Shown: positions 17,692-25,469, counted from the first letter of the stretch. The stretch: 36,671 nt of DNA from UBA3071 sp965369635 (GCA_965369635.1 CBDURC010000003.1:1-36671), one strand, 5' to 3'. A program made the numbers and translations. Notes: a model not told the origin generated them from the sequence alone.

Positions 17692-20600
17692 ATGCGGAGG
17701 CACATGTTTGTGGCGACGGTTTCCTTGCTGATCCTCTTCATCATCGGCGGGGCGTACGCTCATGGCCAGATCAGTGTAGGCGCAGCGAGCGTGCTCGAGG
17801 GGCGCTCCGCGCCATCACACCCGAGTGGGATGGCCGTCCCAAACAACGACACCTGGATCAGCGGTGGCCCCTATGGGGGCTACGTCAACAGCCTGGGCAT
17901 GGCCAGCACGGATCCTGATACGATCTACGCCGCTGCAGATGGTGGCATGTTCAAGACGACAGATGGCGGTGTGACGTGGATGAGAACCGGCTTTCCTCCC
18001 ATCTTGGTGCGCAGCGTCCAGGTGGCCCCGAATGATCCGAGCACGGTCTACGCGGGCACCGACGACGGCGTCTACAAGAGCCTGAACGGCGGCGATACCT
18101 GGACACGAAGTGGACTGGAGGGCGCCAGGGTAAACGCGTTGGCTATTGACCCGCTCCACCCGCAGACCGTCTACGCGGGCACAGGCTGGCGGCTACAAGC
18201 CCCGGACGAGGAGACCGTCGGCCTTTTCAGGAGCACCGATGGAGGACAAACCTGGCAGAAGAAGCTCTCCCAGGTAGGGCATGCTGTCATGGCACTGCTC
18301 ATCGACACCAACGATTCCTCCACCGTCTACGCTGGTGGTGTCTTCTGTAGCCGCTGCCTCTTCAAGAGCGAGAACGGCGGCGACACCTGGGAGAGCAGAA
18401 GAGTTGGCGGATACTCGTCCGACCAGATCGTTGCCCTTGCCATGACGCCCAGCGGCACGAATCCGTCAGTGATCTACGCTGTTGATGCGACCGATATGGA
18501 CGTATTCAAGAGCACTGATCAAGGGGAGAGCTGGTCATCCACGGGCACGCCTTTCATCTCCCCTGCGTCGCCCTGGGCTTTGGCTGTTGACCCCAATGAC
18601 CCCAACGTAGTCTATGTCGGTACTCACTACTTCCAGGGGCGTCTCTACAAGAGCGCAGATGGCGGCTCCACCTGGTCAATCGAGACGGAGGGGCTTCCTC
18701 CGGTCGGGCCAGCAAGTATCGTGATTGATCCACGGGACAGCGACGTCTACGTCGGCCTTGAATCGGGCGGCGTGTATCGTTCGACGGACGGGGCAGAGAG
18801 TTGGCATTCCTCAAGTCAAGGCATGAGCAATTCCTACGTTGCGGGCCTGGCCATTGATCCCTTCTCTTCGGCCACAGCATTCGCAGCCATACAGGGGGAG
18901 GGGCACTACCTGGCCAGGACGAGCAGTGGGGGCGCTGCGTGGGACTACTGGACGAGTTCTCCCACGAACCTCGGTGCAGTTGCGGTTCATCCTCATGATC
19001 CGTCCGCTATCTTCGTTGGCGATGGTTGGGATTATCAATCCTCACTGTCTCTGTACAGGACCACAAACCAGGGCCAGAGTTGGGCAAGAGTGACGGTGCT
19101 TCTGAAGAGTGGCAGTGATTACCTGGGCGTCTCCGATATCTGGATAAACCCCAGCAACACAAATGTCTTTCTGGTGGCAACTGCAGGCTTTGGTGAGAAT
19201 GGCGGAGGCGTGTACAGGAGCACCGATGCCGGAGCAACGTGGTCGAGAACACGCAGCTTCTGGGCGGCTGCCCTGGCCGCTGATCCCACGAACCCCGACG
19301 TGCTCTATTTCGGCAGCCAGCGATGTGGCTACGTTTTCAGGTCGACGAATGGCGGAGAGGGCTGGACGAACATCAGTCCTGAAGCTCCACCTGGCGAGTG
19401 TTGGGTCCATGAGGTGCGGGACGTGGAAGTTCTGAACTCACACGTCTATGCCGCGACAGGTGAAGGCCTGATGAAGTGGGATGACTCTGGTTGGATGGAA
19501 GTCGCTGGTCTGCCGACCAACGATGTTACCGCAGTGGCCATTGACAGATCCGCAGGTCCTGGTACCATCTACGTCGGCACAGGAGGTCACGGGGTATTCG
19601 TCTCAGACGACAGAGGAAGCACATGGGCGGTTTTCAACGAGGGTCTGGGGAACCTGGACATCACCAAGCTGGCCGTCAGTGCCAGCCAACCCCGAATCCT
19701 GTATGCGGGCACAGCCTACGGGGGAGTGTGGAGCAGGACGCTGACGGTCGTGCACAGACTCTATCTCCCGCTGCTCATGCGCAAGGCGTCAATGCTCCCA
19801 CCGACCAGCACCCCGACTGCGACGGAAGCGCCCGTGCTCCCGACGGACACGCCCACGCCAACCACTGCAGCGCCCACCAACACACCCACGCCCACGTCAG
19901 ACGTGCCCACGCCGACGCCAACCGCCACGTCGCTGCCAGGCGCTACGGATACGCCCACGCCGACCGCGACCTCCACCCGAGCGCTGACGCGCACACCCAC
20001 ACCAACCCACACGCCCACACTCACACCGACCCATACGCCCACACCGACGGCGACGCCCACTGAAGCTCTGATCTGTCCTGACGGGATTCACGGCCGCATC
20101 ACCTACAACGGCGCGGCCGCCACAGGCATCGAGCTGCGTCTGCGCTTCAATGACGGTGCGAACTGGTCTACAGCGGCCACCACCAGTACTGACGGCGACG
20201 GGCGGTATTGCTTCACAGGAGCGTCGAGCCTGGGTACAGACGAGACGTATTATGTCCGCTACGGCCCCAACACCACCGACGATCGATACGTATGGGACTG
20301 GTACGGCCCGTCCTTTGACTCTTACACAGCGGGAACGCGGGTAGCTGGTGGTGATTTCGACATCGCCGACGTAGAACTGCTCTCGCCGGACCCTGGGGCC
20401 ACGGTGACACTGCCAGAGACCTTCACCTGGAGGCGGCGAGAGCTTGCTGGCGACACCTATCGCTGGCGTCTGTTTGTCCCCTGCGGAACTGACGCCTGGT
20501 GGAGCAACGATCTGGGAGACGTGGGCAGCTTCACGCTGAACGGGCTCCCCTCAGGCGCAGAATACGGTAAGGAATACTGGTGGTATGTGTTTGTGTTCCA

Positions 20601-20733
20601 CGGGCCGGATAGCTACGGTTGGTCGCACTATGCTTCTGGTGTGACCTTCTCCGAAACGGCAGGCGCAGCAGTTCAGCCGCCGCTGGAGAGACACCCCATG
20701 CAGGAGCGGGCAGTTGGACGGCTGCTTCGTTGA
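17692..20733 (+). CDS. Secreted BNR/VPS10-like propeller protein with Thr-Pro linker
   Basis: 1013 residues from ATG 17692 (GAGGAGGTG ribosome site). Signal peptide MRRHMFVATVSLLILFII. Residues about 50-685 hold repeats like STVYAGTDDGVYKSLNGG followed by DTW, the sialidase/sortilin/Ycf48-type propeller blade with a BNR Asp-box (S/T-x-D-G-G-x-T-W). Next comes HRLYLPLLMRK (about 688-697), a long Thr-Pro linker of about 100 residues, then a C-terminal part with a carboxypeptidase-regulatory-like domain (GIHGRITYNGAAATGIELRL) and a fibronectin-like segment ending near YGWSHYASGVTFSE. Probably cell-surface and binding or sensing; no hydrolase residues are evident. Related in layout to the RHS protein: propeller, Thr-Pro linker and the LYLP motif. 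Confidence 0.85.
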   Translation: MRRHMFVATVSLLILFIIGGAYAHGQISVGAASVLEGRSAPSHPSGMAVPNNDTWISGGPYGGYVNSLGMASTDPDTIYAAADGGMFKTTDGGVTWMRTGFPPILVRSVQVAPNDPSTVYAGTDDGVYKSLNGGDTWTRSGLEGARVNALAIDPLHPQTVYAGTGWRLQAPDEETVGLFRSTDGGQTWQKKLSQVGHAVMALLIDTNDSSTVYAGGVFCSRCLFKSENGGDTWESRRVGGYSSDQIVALAMTPSGTNPSVIYAVDATDMDVFKSTDQGESWSSTGTPFISPASPWALAVDPNDPNVVYVGTHYFQGRLYKSADGGSTWSIETEGLPPVGPASIVIDPRDSDVYVGLESGGVYRSTDGAESWHSSSQGMSNSYVAGLAIDPFSSATAFAAIQGEGHYLARTSSGGAAWDYWTSSPTNLGAVAVHPHDPSAIFVGDGWDYQSSLSLYRTTNQGQSWARVTVLLKSGSDYLGVSDIWINPSNTNVFLVATAGFGENGGGVYRSTDAGATWSRTRSFWAAALAADPTNPDVLYFGSQRCGYVFRSTNGGEGWTNISPEAPPGECWVHEVRDVEVLNSHVYAATGEGLMKWDDSGWMEVAGLPTNDVTAVAIDRSAGPGTIYVGTGGHGVFVSDDRGSTWAVFNEGLGNLDITKLAVSASQPRILYAGTAYGGVWSRTLTVVHRLYLPLLMRKASMLPPTSTPTATEAPVLPTDTPTPTTAAPTNTPTPTSDVPTPTPTATSLPGATDTPTPTATSTRALTRTPTPTHTPTLTPTHTPTPTATPTEALICPDGIHGRITYNGAAATGIELRLRFNDGANWSTAATTSTDGDGRYCFTGASSLGTDETYYVRYGPNTTDDRYVWDWYGPSFDSYTAGTRVAGGDFDIADVELLSPDPGATVTLPETFTWRRRELAGDTYRWRLFVPCGTDAWWSNDLGDVGSFTLNGLPSGAEYGKEYWWYVFVFHGPDSYGWSHYASGVTFSETAGAAVQPPLERHPMQERAVGRLLR

Positions 20734-20758
20734 CGGATTGGCCGATTTCAGCTATAAT
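20730..20758 (+). promoter_or_regulatory. Promoter of the ATP-cone/uridine-kinase gene
   Basis: TTGACG (20730-20735), 17 bases, TATAAT (20753-20758). The -35 overlaps the stop codon of the preceding gene. Confidence 0.8.
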
Positions 20759-20780
20759 CTGAGACGCGACCGGCCAACAG

Positions 20781-20810
20781 TCGCCAGCCGCGCACAAGCC
20801 CGGCTGGCGA
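20781..20810 (+). promoter_or_regulatory. Leader hairpin of the kinase gene
   Basis: TCGCCAGCC/GGCTGGCGA is a perfect 9-bp stem with a 12-base loop ending in ACAAGCCC, within 20 bases of the predicted transcript start. No T-run follows, so it is not a classic terminator. The ribosome site lies downstream and free. Confidence 0.5.
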
Positions 20811-20848
20811 TGTCCTTACAGCCAACAGGGATAGGAGGTGACAACAAG

Positions 20849-22189
20849 ATGACCAAGATCAAACAGGTAGTCAAGCGAACAGGTGATGTCGTTCCATTCA
20901 ACCCCAAACGCATTACCAACGCCATCTACCGGGCGGCGGTGGCGGTGGGCGGCCGCGATCGCTCCATCGCCGAGGGACTGACGAAGCAGGTGGTGGCTAT
21001 TCTTGAGGAGAACACGCCCCCAGGTCACATTCCCCACGTCGAAGAGATCCAGGACATTGTCGAGAAGGTGCTCATCGAGGACGGACACGCCAGGACAGCC
21101 AAGGCCTATATCCTGTATCGGGCCGAGCGAGCCCGGCGGCGGGGAGAGAAGAGCGTCCGCTCGCAACGTGGCGACGGCAACATTCCCTATCGCAAAATCT
21201 ACGAGGTTCTCAACTGGGCAGTAGACCACAACCTCCATACCGTTGGCCATCTGAACGAACGGCTTGCTCGCGGAGAGTTCCCCGACATCGTGCACGAGTC
21301 CGACCAGGTCTACGAACGGGACGTGGCGACCACGGCGGAGATCATCAGGGAACGGCAGGATGAGGTGAAGATCGTCATTGTCGCTGGGCCTTCTTCCTCG
21401 GGCAAGACGACCACCATGACCAAGCTCAGCGAGCGGCTGAAGGCGATAGGACTGAGCCTCGTGGCGCTCAACGTGGACAACTACTTCTTCGACCTGGAGT
21501 TGCATCCCAAGGATGAGTTCGGCGACTATGACTTCGAGACGCCGCAGGCCCTCGACTTGGCCCTCGTCAACGAGCACCTTGTGCGGCTGCTCGCCGGCGA
21601 GGAAGTCAGGATTCCCTTCTACGACTTTCACTCAAGCAAGCGCACGCTCAATGTTACGCCGATGCGGGTCGGGCCGAAGGACATCATCCTGATTGACAGC
21701 CTACATGGCCTCTACGCCGACATGACCAGGGACATCGCCGACAAGCAGAAGTTCAGGCTGTACATTGAGACTCTGCTGCAGATGAAGGATGACACGGGGA
21801 AGTTCATCCGCTGGACCGACCTGCGGCTGATGCGCCGCATGGTCAGGGATTCCCAGTTCCGGGCCTACGCTCCCGAAGAGACGTTGTTGCATTGGCACTA
21901 CGTTCGCAGCAGCGAGCTGCGCAACATCATCCCCCACGTCAACACGGCAGACTACATCATCAATAGCGGTTTGCCGTACGAGTTGCCCATCATGAAGGCC
22001 CGGCTGATGGATGGCTTCAGACAGTGGGCCGAGAAGTACGCAGACGACCCGCAGCGGGTGGACGCCTGCATCCGCTCCACACGTGTGCACGAGCTTCTGA
22101 GAACCATCACCGCAGTGGAGGACGACTCGCCCATCCCACCTCAGTCACTGCTGCGGGAGTTCATCGGCGGCAGTTGCTACGAGTACTGA
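20849..22189 (+). CDS. ATP-cone domain fused to uridine-kinase-like P-loop kinase
   Basis: 446 residues from ATG 20849 (GGAGGTGA 8 bases upstream). Residues 3-95 (VVKRTGDVVPFNPKRITNAI ... HARTAKAYILYR) are an ATP-cone, the nucleotide-sensing module of ribonucleotide reductase and NrdR. Residues 175-440 hold a uridine kinase / phosphoribulokinase-like P-loop domain with Walker A GPSSSGKTT (180-188), DNYFFDLELHPKD and a long IDSLHGLYADM strand. Such kinases phosphorylate uridine or related nucleosides with GTP or ATP. The ATP-cone suggests allosteric control by nucleotides. The own promoter and leader hairpin at 20730-20810 point to a separate transcript. Activity unproven. Confidence 0.85.
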   Translation: MTKIKQVVKRTGDVVPFNPKRITNAIYRAAVAVGGRDRSIAEGLTKQVVAILEENTPPGHIPHVEEIQDIVEKVLIEDGHARTAKAYILYRAERARRRGEKSVRSQRGDGNIPYRKIYEVLNWAVDHNLHTVGHLNERLARGEFPDIVHESDQVYERDVATTAEIIRERQDEVKIVIVAGPSSSGKTTTMTKLSERLKAIGLSLVALNVDNYFFDLELHPKDEFGDYDFETPQALDLALVNEHLVRLLAGEEVRIPFYDFHSSKRTLNVTPMRVGPKDIILIDSLHGLYADMTRDIADKQKFRLYIETLLQMKDDTGKFIRWTDLRLMRRMVRDSQFRAYAPEETLLHWHYVRSSELRNIIPHVNTADYIINSGLPYELPIMKARLMDGFRQWAEKYADDPQRVDACIRSTRVHELLRTITAVEDDSPIPPQSLLREFIGGSCYEY

Positions 22190-22367
22190 GCAATACCTCC
22201 TCGACAGGCGGGTTCTCATGGTGGAAGCGCTCACGATCTCCGGATGGGATCGATTCGGGCACCAGGGCAGGTTGGCCGAGGGGAACAGAATGCCTCCAGA
22301 GGACACCGGTCCAGCCGCGGTGCTGATCCTGGCTGCTGCCAGCTTCTGCACATCTGGACTGACGGAT
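22190..22367. other. Intergenic, nothing identified
   Basis: Between the kinase stop and the cold-shock promoter I see no gene, no clear terminator and no repeat. Confidence 0.5.
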
Positions 22368-22396
22368 TTGACAAGGTTTCCTCTCTGTGCTATATT
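22368..22396 (+). promoter_or_regulatory. Promoter of the cold-shock gene
   Basis: TTGACA (22368-22373), 17 bases, TATATT (22391-22396). The leader is about 130 bases, long as in other cold-shock mRNAs. Confidence 0.8.
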
Positions 22397-22440
22397 GAGC
22401 GTGAAGGTTGAAGGGAAGTGTCTGTCCGGACGTCATTCGT

Positions 22441-22480
22441 CGCCGCCAGGCTTTACCAAGCCCGGCGGCGTTTTGTTTGT
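22441..22480 (+). terminator. Attenuator-like hairpin in the cold-shock leader
   Basis: CGCCGCC-A-GGC pairs with GCC-C-GGCGGCG (22441-22470) with an 8-base loop, then TTTTGTTTGT. This has the form of a Rho-independent terminator, yet it lies between the promoter and the coding region. It would either make a ~75-base small RNA or attenuate csp transcription. Confidence 0.7.
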
Positions 22481-22534
22481 GACCGTGGCAGGTCCACCCT
22501 CGCCGACGGATTATGAGGGAAAGGAGGAATGCAC

Positions 22535-22744
22535 ATGAGTGAGCGCATTATCGGCACGGTCAAGTGGTTCAATGGCTCCAAGGGTTATGGTTTCATCGCC
22601 CGCGAGAGTGGCGAAGATGTCTTCGTCCACTACTCGGCTATCCAGGGAGAAGGTTTTCGCAATCTGGAAGAGAACGAGCAGGTAGAATTCGAAGTGCAGA
22701 TGGGCCCCAAGGGTGCCCAGGCTGCCGACGTGGTCAGGCTGTAG
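22535..22744 (+). CDS. csp: Cold-shock protein of the CspA family
   Basis: 69 residues. ATG 22535 is preferred over ATG 22529 because it lies 7 bases after AAAGGAGG. The protein is a single cold-shock domain with RNP1 KGYGFI (16-21) and RNP2 VFVHY (29-33), including the exposed aromatic residues. It binds single-stranded RNA and DNA and melts RNA structure at low temperature. The leader carries an attenuator (22441-22480). The RRM protein gene follows 76 bases later, giving an RNA-chaperone pair. Confidence 0.95.
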   Translation: MSERIIGTVKWFNGSKGYGFIARESGEDVFVHYSAIQGEGFRNLEENEQVEFEVQMGPKGAQAADVVRL

Positions 22745-22820
22745 ATCTAAACAGCGGTGCCCGGTCGCGATGACCAGGGCTATGGCCCAGAAGGAAAAGT
22801 AACATCAAGAGAGGAAGAGA

Positions 22821-23120
22821 ATGAACAAGAAACTGTACGTAGGCGGCCTGTCCTACGACACAACGGACGATGGACTGCGCGAGCTGTTCACCGCCCAGGG
22901 CACGGTACTGTCGGCGGAGGTCATCCGCGACCGCTACACGGGCCGCTCGAAAGGGTTCGGCTTCGTGGAGATGGAAACGGTCCAAGATGCCGAAAAGGCC
23001 ATCGCTGCGCACAATGCCACCATGCTAGACGGTCGAGAGATCAAAGTGGCGGAGGCGCAGCCGCGCCGAGAGCGAGGGGGCTCTGATCGAGGGGGCTCTG
23101 ATCGTCGCGACCGCTGGTAG
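22821..23120 (+). CDS. RRM-type RNA-binding protein
   Basis: 99 residues from ATG 22821 after AGAGGAAGAG. One RRM domain: RNP2 LYVGGL (5-10) and RNP1 KGFGFVEM (44-51). The C-terminal tail is Arg/Gly/Ser-rich (RRERGGSDRGGSDRRDRW), with the unit GGSDR repeated by a short DNA duplication (GGGGGCTCTGATCG). Such small RRM proteins are known in cyanobacteria and Chloroflexota and are often cold-induced RNA chaperones. Its place after csp fits a shared cold response. A strong terminator follows at 23146. Confidence 0.9.
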   Translation: MNKKLYVGGLSYDTTDDGLRELFTAQGTVLSAEVIRDRYTGRSKGFGFVEMETVQDAEKAIAAHNATMLDGREIKVAEAQPRRERGGSDRGGSDRRDRW

Positions 23121-23145
23121 GATCCACCGCTAGCGAAATCAACGG

Positions 23146-23184
23146 AGCGAGGCATCAGATACCTGATGCCTCGCTCTTGTATTT
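23146..23184 (+). terminator. Rho-independent terminator after the RRM gene
   Basis: AGCGAGGCATCAG (23146-23158) pairs perfectly with CTGATGCCTCGCT (23163-23175), loop ATAC, followed by CTTGTATTT. Confidence 0.85.
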
Positions 23185-23204
23185 CCTAGAGGGGCAATCT
23201 CCCC

Positions 23205-23294
23205 AGGTTCGTAGTCACGCACGCAGCGCAGCGGAGTGCGGTTTCGCGCCACTCCACTCCACTCCGCTCCGCGGCGCACTACGAGCCTCTCTCC
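23205..23294. repeat. Palindromic repeat, first copy
   Basis: A 90-base unit starting AGGTTCGTAGTCACGCACGC and ending ACTACGAGCCTCTCTCC. Outer arms TCGTAGT/ACTACGA and inner GGAGTG/CACTCC and GCGGAG/CTCCGC pairings give a cruciform-like fold. A second copy lies at 23336-23420. Confidence 0.85.
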
Positions 23295-23335
23295 GTACTA
23301 CAACGCAGAATGTGACAATGTGACAATGCCACATC

Positions 23336-23420
23336 AGGTTCGTAGTCACGCACGCAGCGCAGCGGAGCGCGGTTTCGCGCCACTCCACTCTGCTCCGCGG
23401 CGCACTACGAGCCTCCCTCC
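23336..23420. repeat. Palindromic repeat, second copy
   Basis: An 85-base direct copy of 23205-23294, five bases shorter because one ACTCC unit is missing. Between the copies is TGTGACAA twice in tandem. A third short GGTTCGTAGT match is at about 31004-31013. Confidence 0.85.
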
Positions 23421-23444
23421 CAGTGGAAGCCTGGTACGCCGCAT

Positions 23445-23472
23445 TTGACAAGAGAGGGTTTCTGAGTAGAAT
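23445..23472 (+). promoter_or_regulatory. Promoter of tRNA-His
   Basis: TTGACA (23445-23450), 16 bases, TAGAAT (23467-23472), 39 bases before the tRNA. Confidence 0.75.
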
Positions 23473-23510
23473 GAAGCTTGCTTGCTGAAGCGTTTGTTGA
23501 TAGTCACCGC

Positions 23511-23587
23511 GGTGGCCATAGCTCAATCGGCAGAGCACCTGGTTGTGGCCCAGGAGGTTGCGGGTTCGAGCCCCGCTGGTCACCCCA
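23511..23587 (+). tRNA. tRNA-His (anticodon GTG)
   Basis: Acceptor arms GTGGCCA/TGGTCAC with the extra 5' G (23511) facing C73, as expected for histidine. D arm GCTC/GAGC, anticodon arm CCTGG-TTGTGGC-CCAGG with anticodon GTG, T arm GCGGG-TTCGAGC-CCCGC. CCA is encoded (23585-23587). Confidence 0.97.
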
Positions 23588-23717
23588 TTTTCTGGTGCCT
23601 ATTCGGGAAACCGGTAGGGCCGACACTCCGTCGTGAGCCCTGTCGAACGGCCTGTCGGAGGCTGGGAACCGCCTCTACAGGCTTCTCGGATAGGCTCCTG
23701 TCCGCCGAGGGTTACCC

Positions 23718-24221
23718 ATGGTCGGCAACGTCCTGGTGCTCAACGCCACCTACGAACCACTCAACGTCGTCTCCGTGAAGCGAGCCGTCGTGCTCCTTCT
23801 GAAGGAGAAAGCGCAGATCGTGGAAGCAACCAAGGCCTGGGTGAGAGCCCAAAACTGGGCCATTCCGCAGCCCTTGGTGATTCGCCTCGTCTACTACGTA
23901 CGTATCCCCCACCGTCTTTCCCTGCCCCTGGGTCGCCGCACAGTGCTGGCGCGGGATGGCTATACCTGCCAGTACTGCGGAGCACGGCCAGACAAATCGG
24001 AGTTGACCTTGGATCACGTGGTGCCCCGCTCTCGCGGTGGCAGGAGTTCGTGGGGAAACGTCGTGACAGCCTGCACGCGCTGCAATCAGCGCAAAGGGCG
24101 CCATACGCCCGAGGAGGCAGGCATGCCGCTGCGGGCTCCCCCACGCAGACCGCGCTACATTGCCTTGACCGTGCTGGCTGACGCTCGCCAGCATGAGGTC
24201 TGGAATAGGTACGTCTTCTAG
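23718..24221 (+). CDS. HNH endonuclease
   Basis: 167 residues from ATG 23718 (weak ribosome site GAGGG). The N-terminal part (VLVLNATYEPLNVVSVKRAV) is typical of the small free-standing HNH proteins widespread in Chloroflexota, cyanobacteria and Actinobacteria. The HNH core has zinc-finger pairs C84/C87 (CQYC) and C119/C122 (CTRC), the catalytic D99-H100 in LTLDHVVPRSRGG and N114 (WGNVV). Such proteins cut DNA in a metal-dependent way; their physiological role is unknown. No methylase or toxin partner is beside it. It is convergent with the small minus-strand locus at 24240-24440. Confidence 0.92.
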   Translation: MVGNVLVLNATYEPLNVVSVKRAVVLLLKEKAQIVEATKAWVRAQNWAIPQPLVIRLVYYVRIPHRLSLPLGRRTVLARDGYTCQYCGARPDKSELTLDHVVPRSRGGRSSWGNVVTACTRCNQRKGRHTPEEAGMPLRAPPRRPRYIALTVLADARQHEVWNRYVF

Positions 24222-24239
24222 CCCCCGGAAACCATCCAA

Positions 24240-24404
24240 GACAGTGAAGGGCCTCTCCCTCAGCGAGGAAGAGGCCCTTGCGGTTGCGCCGTAGCACCTA
24301 TCGGAGGATCCGAGGCGATGCTACGGCGCGGCTACTACAGCTATGTTTCATAAGCATCACCTCCTCCATATTGGAATGGCAAAGGAACGCTCGCATCGGA
24401 GCGT
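24240..24404 (-). ncRNA. Candidate structured small RNA
   Basis: A transcript from the promoter at 24411-24439 would start near 24404. It contains an 11-bp stem GCGCCGTAGCA/TGCTACGGCGC (24319-24329 with 24286-24296) with a folded interior (CCT/AGG, CGGA/TCCG), and then a 10-bp stem AAGGGCCTCT/AGAGGCCCTT (24270-24279 with 24247-24256). Nothing follows in sense before the convergent HNH gene, so it is self-contained. A 17-codon frame with an excellent ribosome site lies in its 5' half. Whether RNA or peptide is the product is open. Confidence 0.5.
24298..24351 (-). CDS. 17-residue leader-like peptide
   Basis: ATG 24351 follows GGAGGAGGTGATG at ideal spacing; the frame reads MKHSCSSRAVASPRILR and stops. 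The second half of the frame is inside the 11-bp hairpin. It has no visible downstream gene to attenuate. Recognised from no family. It could be a regulatory peptide, or the ribosome site may be fortuitous. Confidence 0.4.
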   Translation of the reverse strand: MKHSCSSRAVASPRILR

Positions 24405-24410
24405 GTCCTG

Positions 24411-24439
24411 ATTATCGCACAGAAGGCGGGAGTTGTCAA
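24411..24439 (-). promoter_or_regulatory. Strong minus-strand promoter of the small RNA/peptide
   Basis: TTGACA (24434-24439), 17 bases, GATAAT (24411-24416). It points toward the HNH gene. Confidence 0.75.
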
Positions 24440-24460
24440 ATCCGTGTAGCATGATCCAGA

Positions 24461-24549
24461 TGCAACGCACTTCCAGGCCAGGAACCTGCCGCTTGTCAAT
24501 CAGCCCTCAAGATCCATCATGTCGTCTTCGTGTTCAGAAGTGCGTTGCA
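24461..24549. repeat. 89-base element with perfect 13-bp terminal inverted repeats
   Basis: TGCAACGCACTTC (24461-24473) and GAAGTGCGTTGCA (24537-24549) are exact reverse complements around 63 bases. It begins 5 bases after the stop codon of the solute-binding protein. MITE-like, or a large-loop terminator; no target duplication was found. Confidence 0.6.
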
Positions 24550-24553
24550 CCTT

Positions 24554-25435
24554 CTATTGCCCAAACCACGTCTCTTCCAGCCGCTTCAGCGTGCCCTCCT
24601 CCCGCAAGTCCACCAGGGCATCGTTGACCGCTTCCAGCAGCCGCGGGGCCTGGCGCGGCACGGCGATGACATAGGGCACGGATACCAGCGGGGCTCCTAC
24701 AGCGTGCACACCACCATGCTGTTGCCGAAACTGGCGCAGGCTAATGGCGCCGACCAGCGCACCGTCCGCTTCGCCGGCAACCACAGCAGTCAGAGCATCT
24801 TGGGGATAGGGAAAGGGCAGCAAGGTAACGTCGGGCAGTCGGCGACGCAGTTCCCGCCCCTGCACGTCGCCCTCTGAACCCCACTCCACGGCCAGCCGCA
24901 GCCCTGTCAGGTCGTCAGGAGCGGCGATGTCGGTGGTCCCCTCGGCGACGACGAGCAGAAGTCCCGCCTCAAAGTAAGGGATGGAATAGGCCACGTCACG
25001 AGCCAACCGCGGGTCCACCGGCAGTGCGGAGATCACGCTATCGGCCTTGTCCGCCCACAGCGCCGCCAGCAGGCCGTCGAAGCCGATTCCCTCGAAGGAG
25101 ACCTCTACACCCCAGCAGGTCGCGATGGCCTGTGCCAGATCCACGTCGTAGCCAACAGGCTGTCCGTTCTCGTCCAGGCTTTCGAAGGGTGGGAAGCTAG
25201 GATCCATCCCCACCCGCCACACGCCGCTGCGCTGGATGCGCTCCCACACTCGATCCTCACTCCGATGGGCCGACCGCCAGAGCAAGACACCCACTACCAC
25301 GAGCAGCAACGCCAGCGCCGTGGTCACTGGAGCCCTCTTTCTCGACCATCGGAAGGGTCTGATGGGCCAGAAGCGGCTGAAGCGCCCCCCCAGCCCCCCC
25401 AGTTCCTTCAGCCCCCTGCTTTCCTCCGTTTCCAT
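24554..25435 (-). CDS. Membrane-anchored solute-binding protein (amino acid type)
   Basis: 293 residues from ATG 25435 (GAGG site); the frame is open upstream but overlaps the GH gene. An N-terminal hydrophobic segment (TTALALLLVVVGVLLW) anchors a family-3 solute-binding domain: WRVGMDPSFPPFESLDENGQ, PVGYDVDLAQAIA, then DGLLAALWADKADSVISALP and GLLLVVAEG. It would bind a polar amino acid or a similar ligand. No transporter permease or ATPase is adjacent, so it may be an orphan receptor. It is the last gene of a three-gene operon (26620-27702, 25470-26582, 24554-25435) with 34- and 37-base gaps. Confidence 0.88.
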   Translation of the reverse strand: METEESRGLKELGGLGGRFSRFWPIRPFRWSRKRAPVTTALALLLVVVGVLLWRSAHRSEDRVWERIQRSGVWRVGMDPSFPPFESLDENGQPVGYDVDLAQAIATCWGVEVSFEGIGFDGLLAALWADKADSVISALPVDPRLARDVAYSIPYFEAGLLLVVAEGTTDIAAPDDLTGLRLAVEWGSEGDVQGRELRRRLPDVTLLPFPYPQDALTAVVAGEADGALVGAISLRQFRQQHGGVHAVGAPLVSVPYVIAVPRQAPRLLEAVNDALVDLREEGTLKRLEETWFGQ

Positions 25436-25469
25436 CCTTTCCCTCAGTCCCACCCTTTGTCCCCTCCCT

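Noticed and set aside
23205..23420. CRISPR array
   Set aside because: There are only two copies, each internally palindromic and longer than CRISPR repeats, and no cas genes are present.
23215..23583. Minus-strand open frame of 122 codons over the repeats and tRNA
   Set aside because: It is made of the repeat DNA and overlaps tRNA-His; there is no ribosome site.
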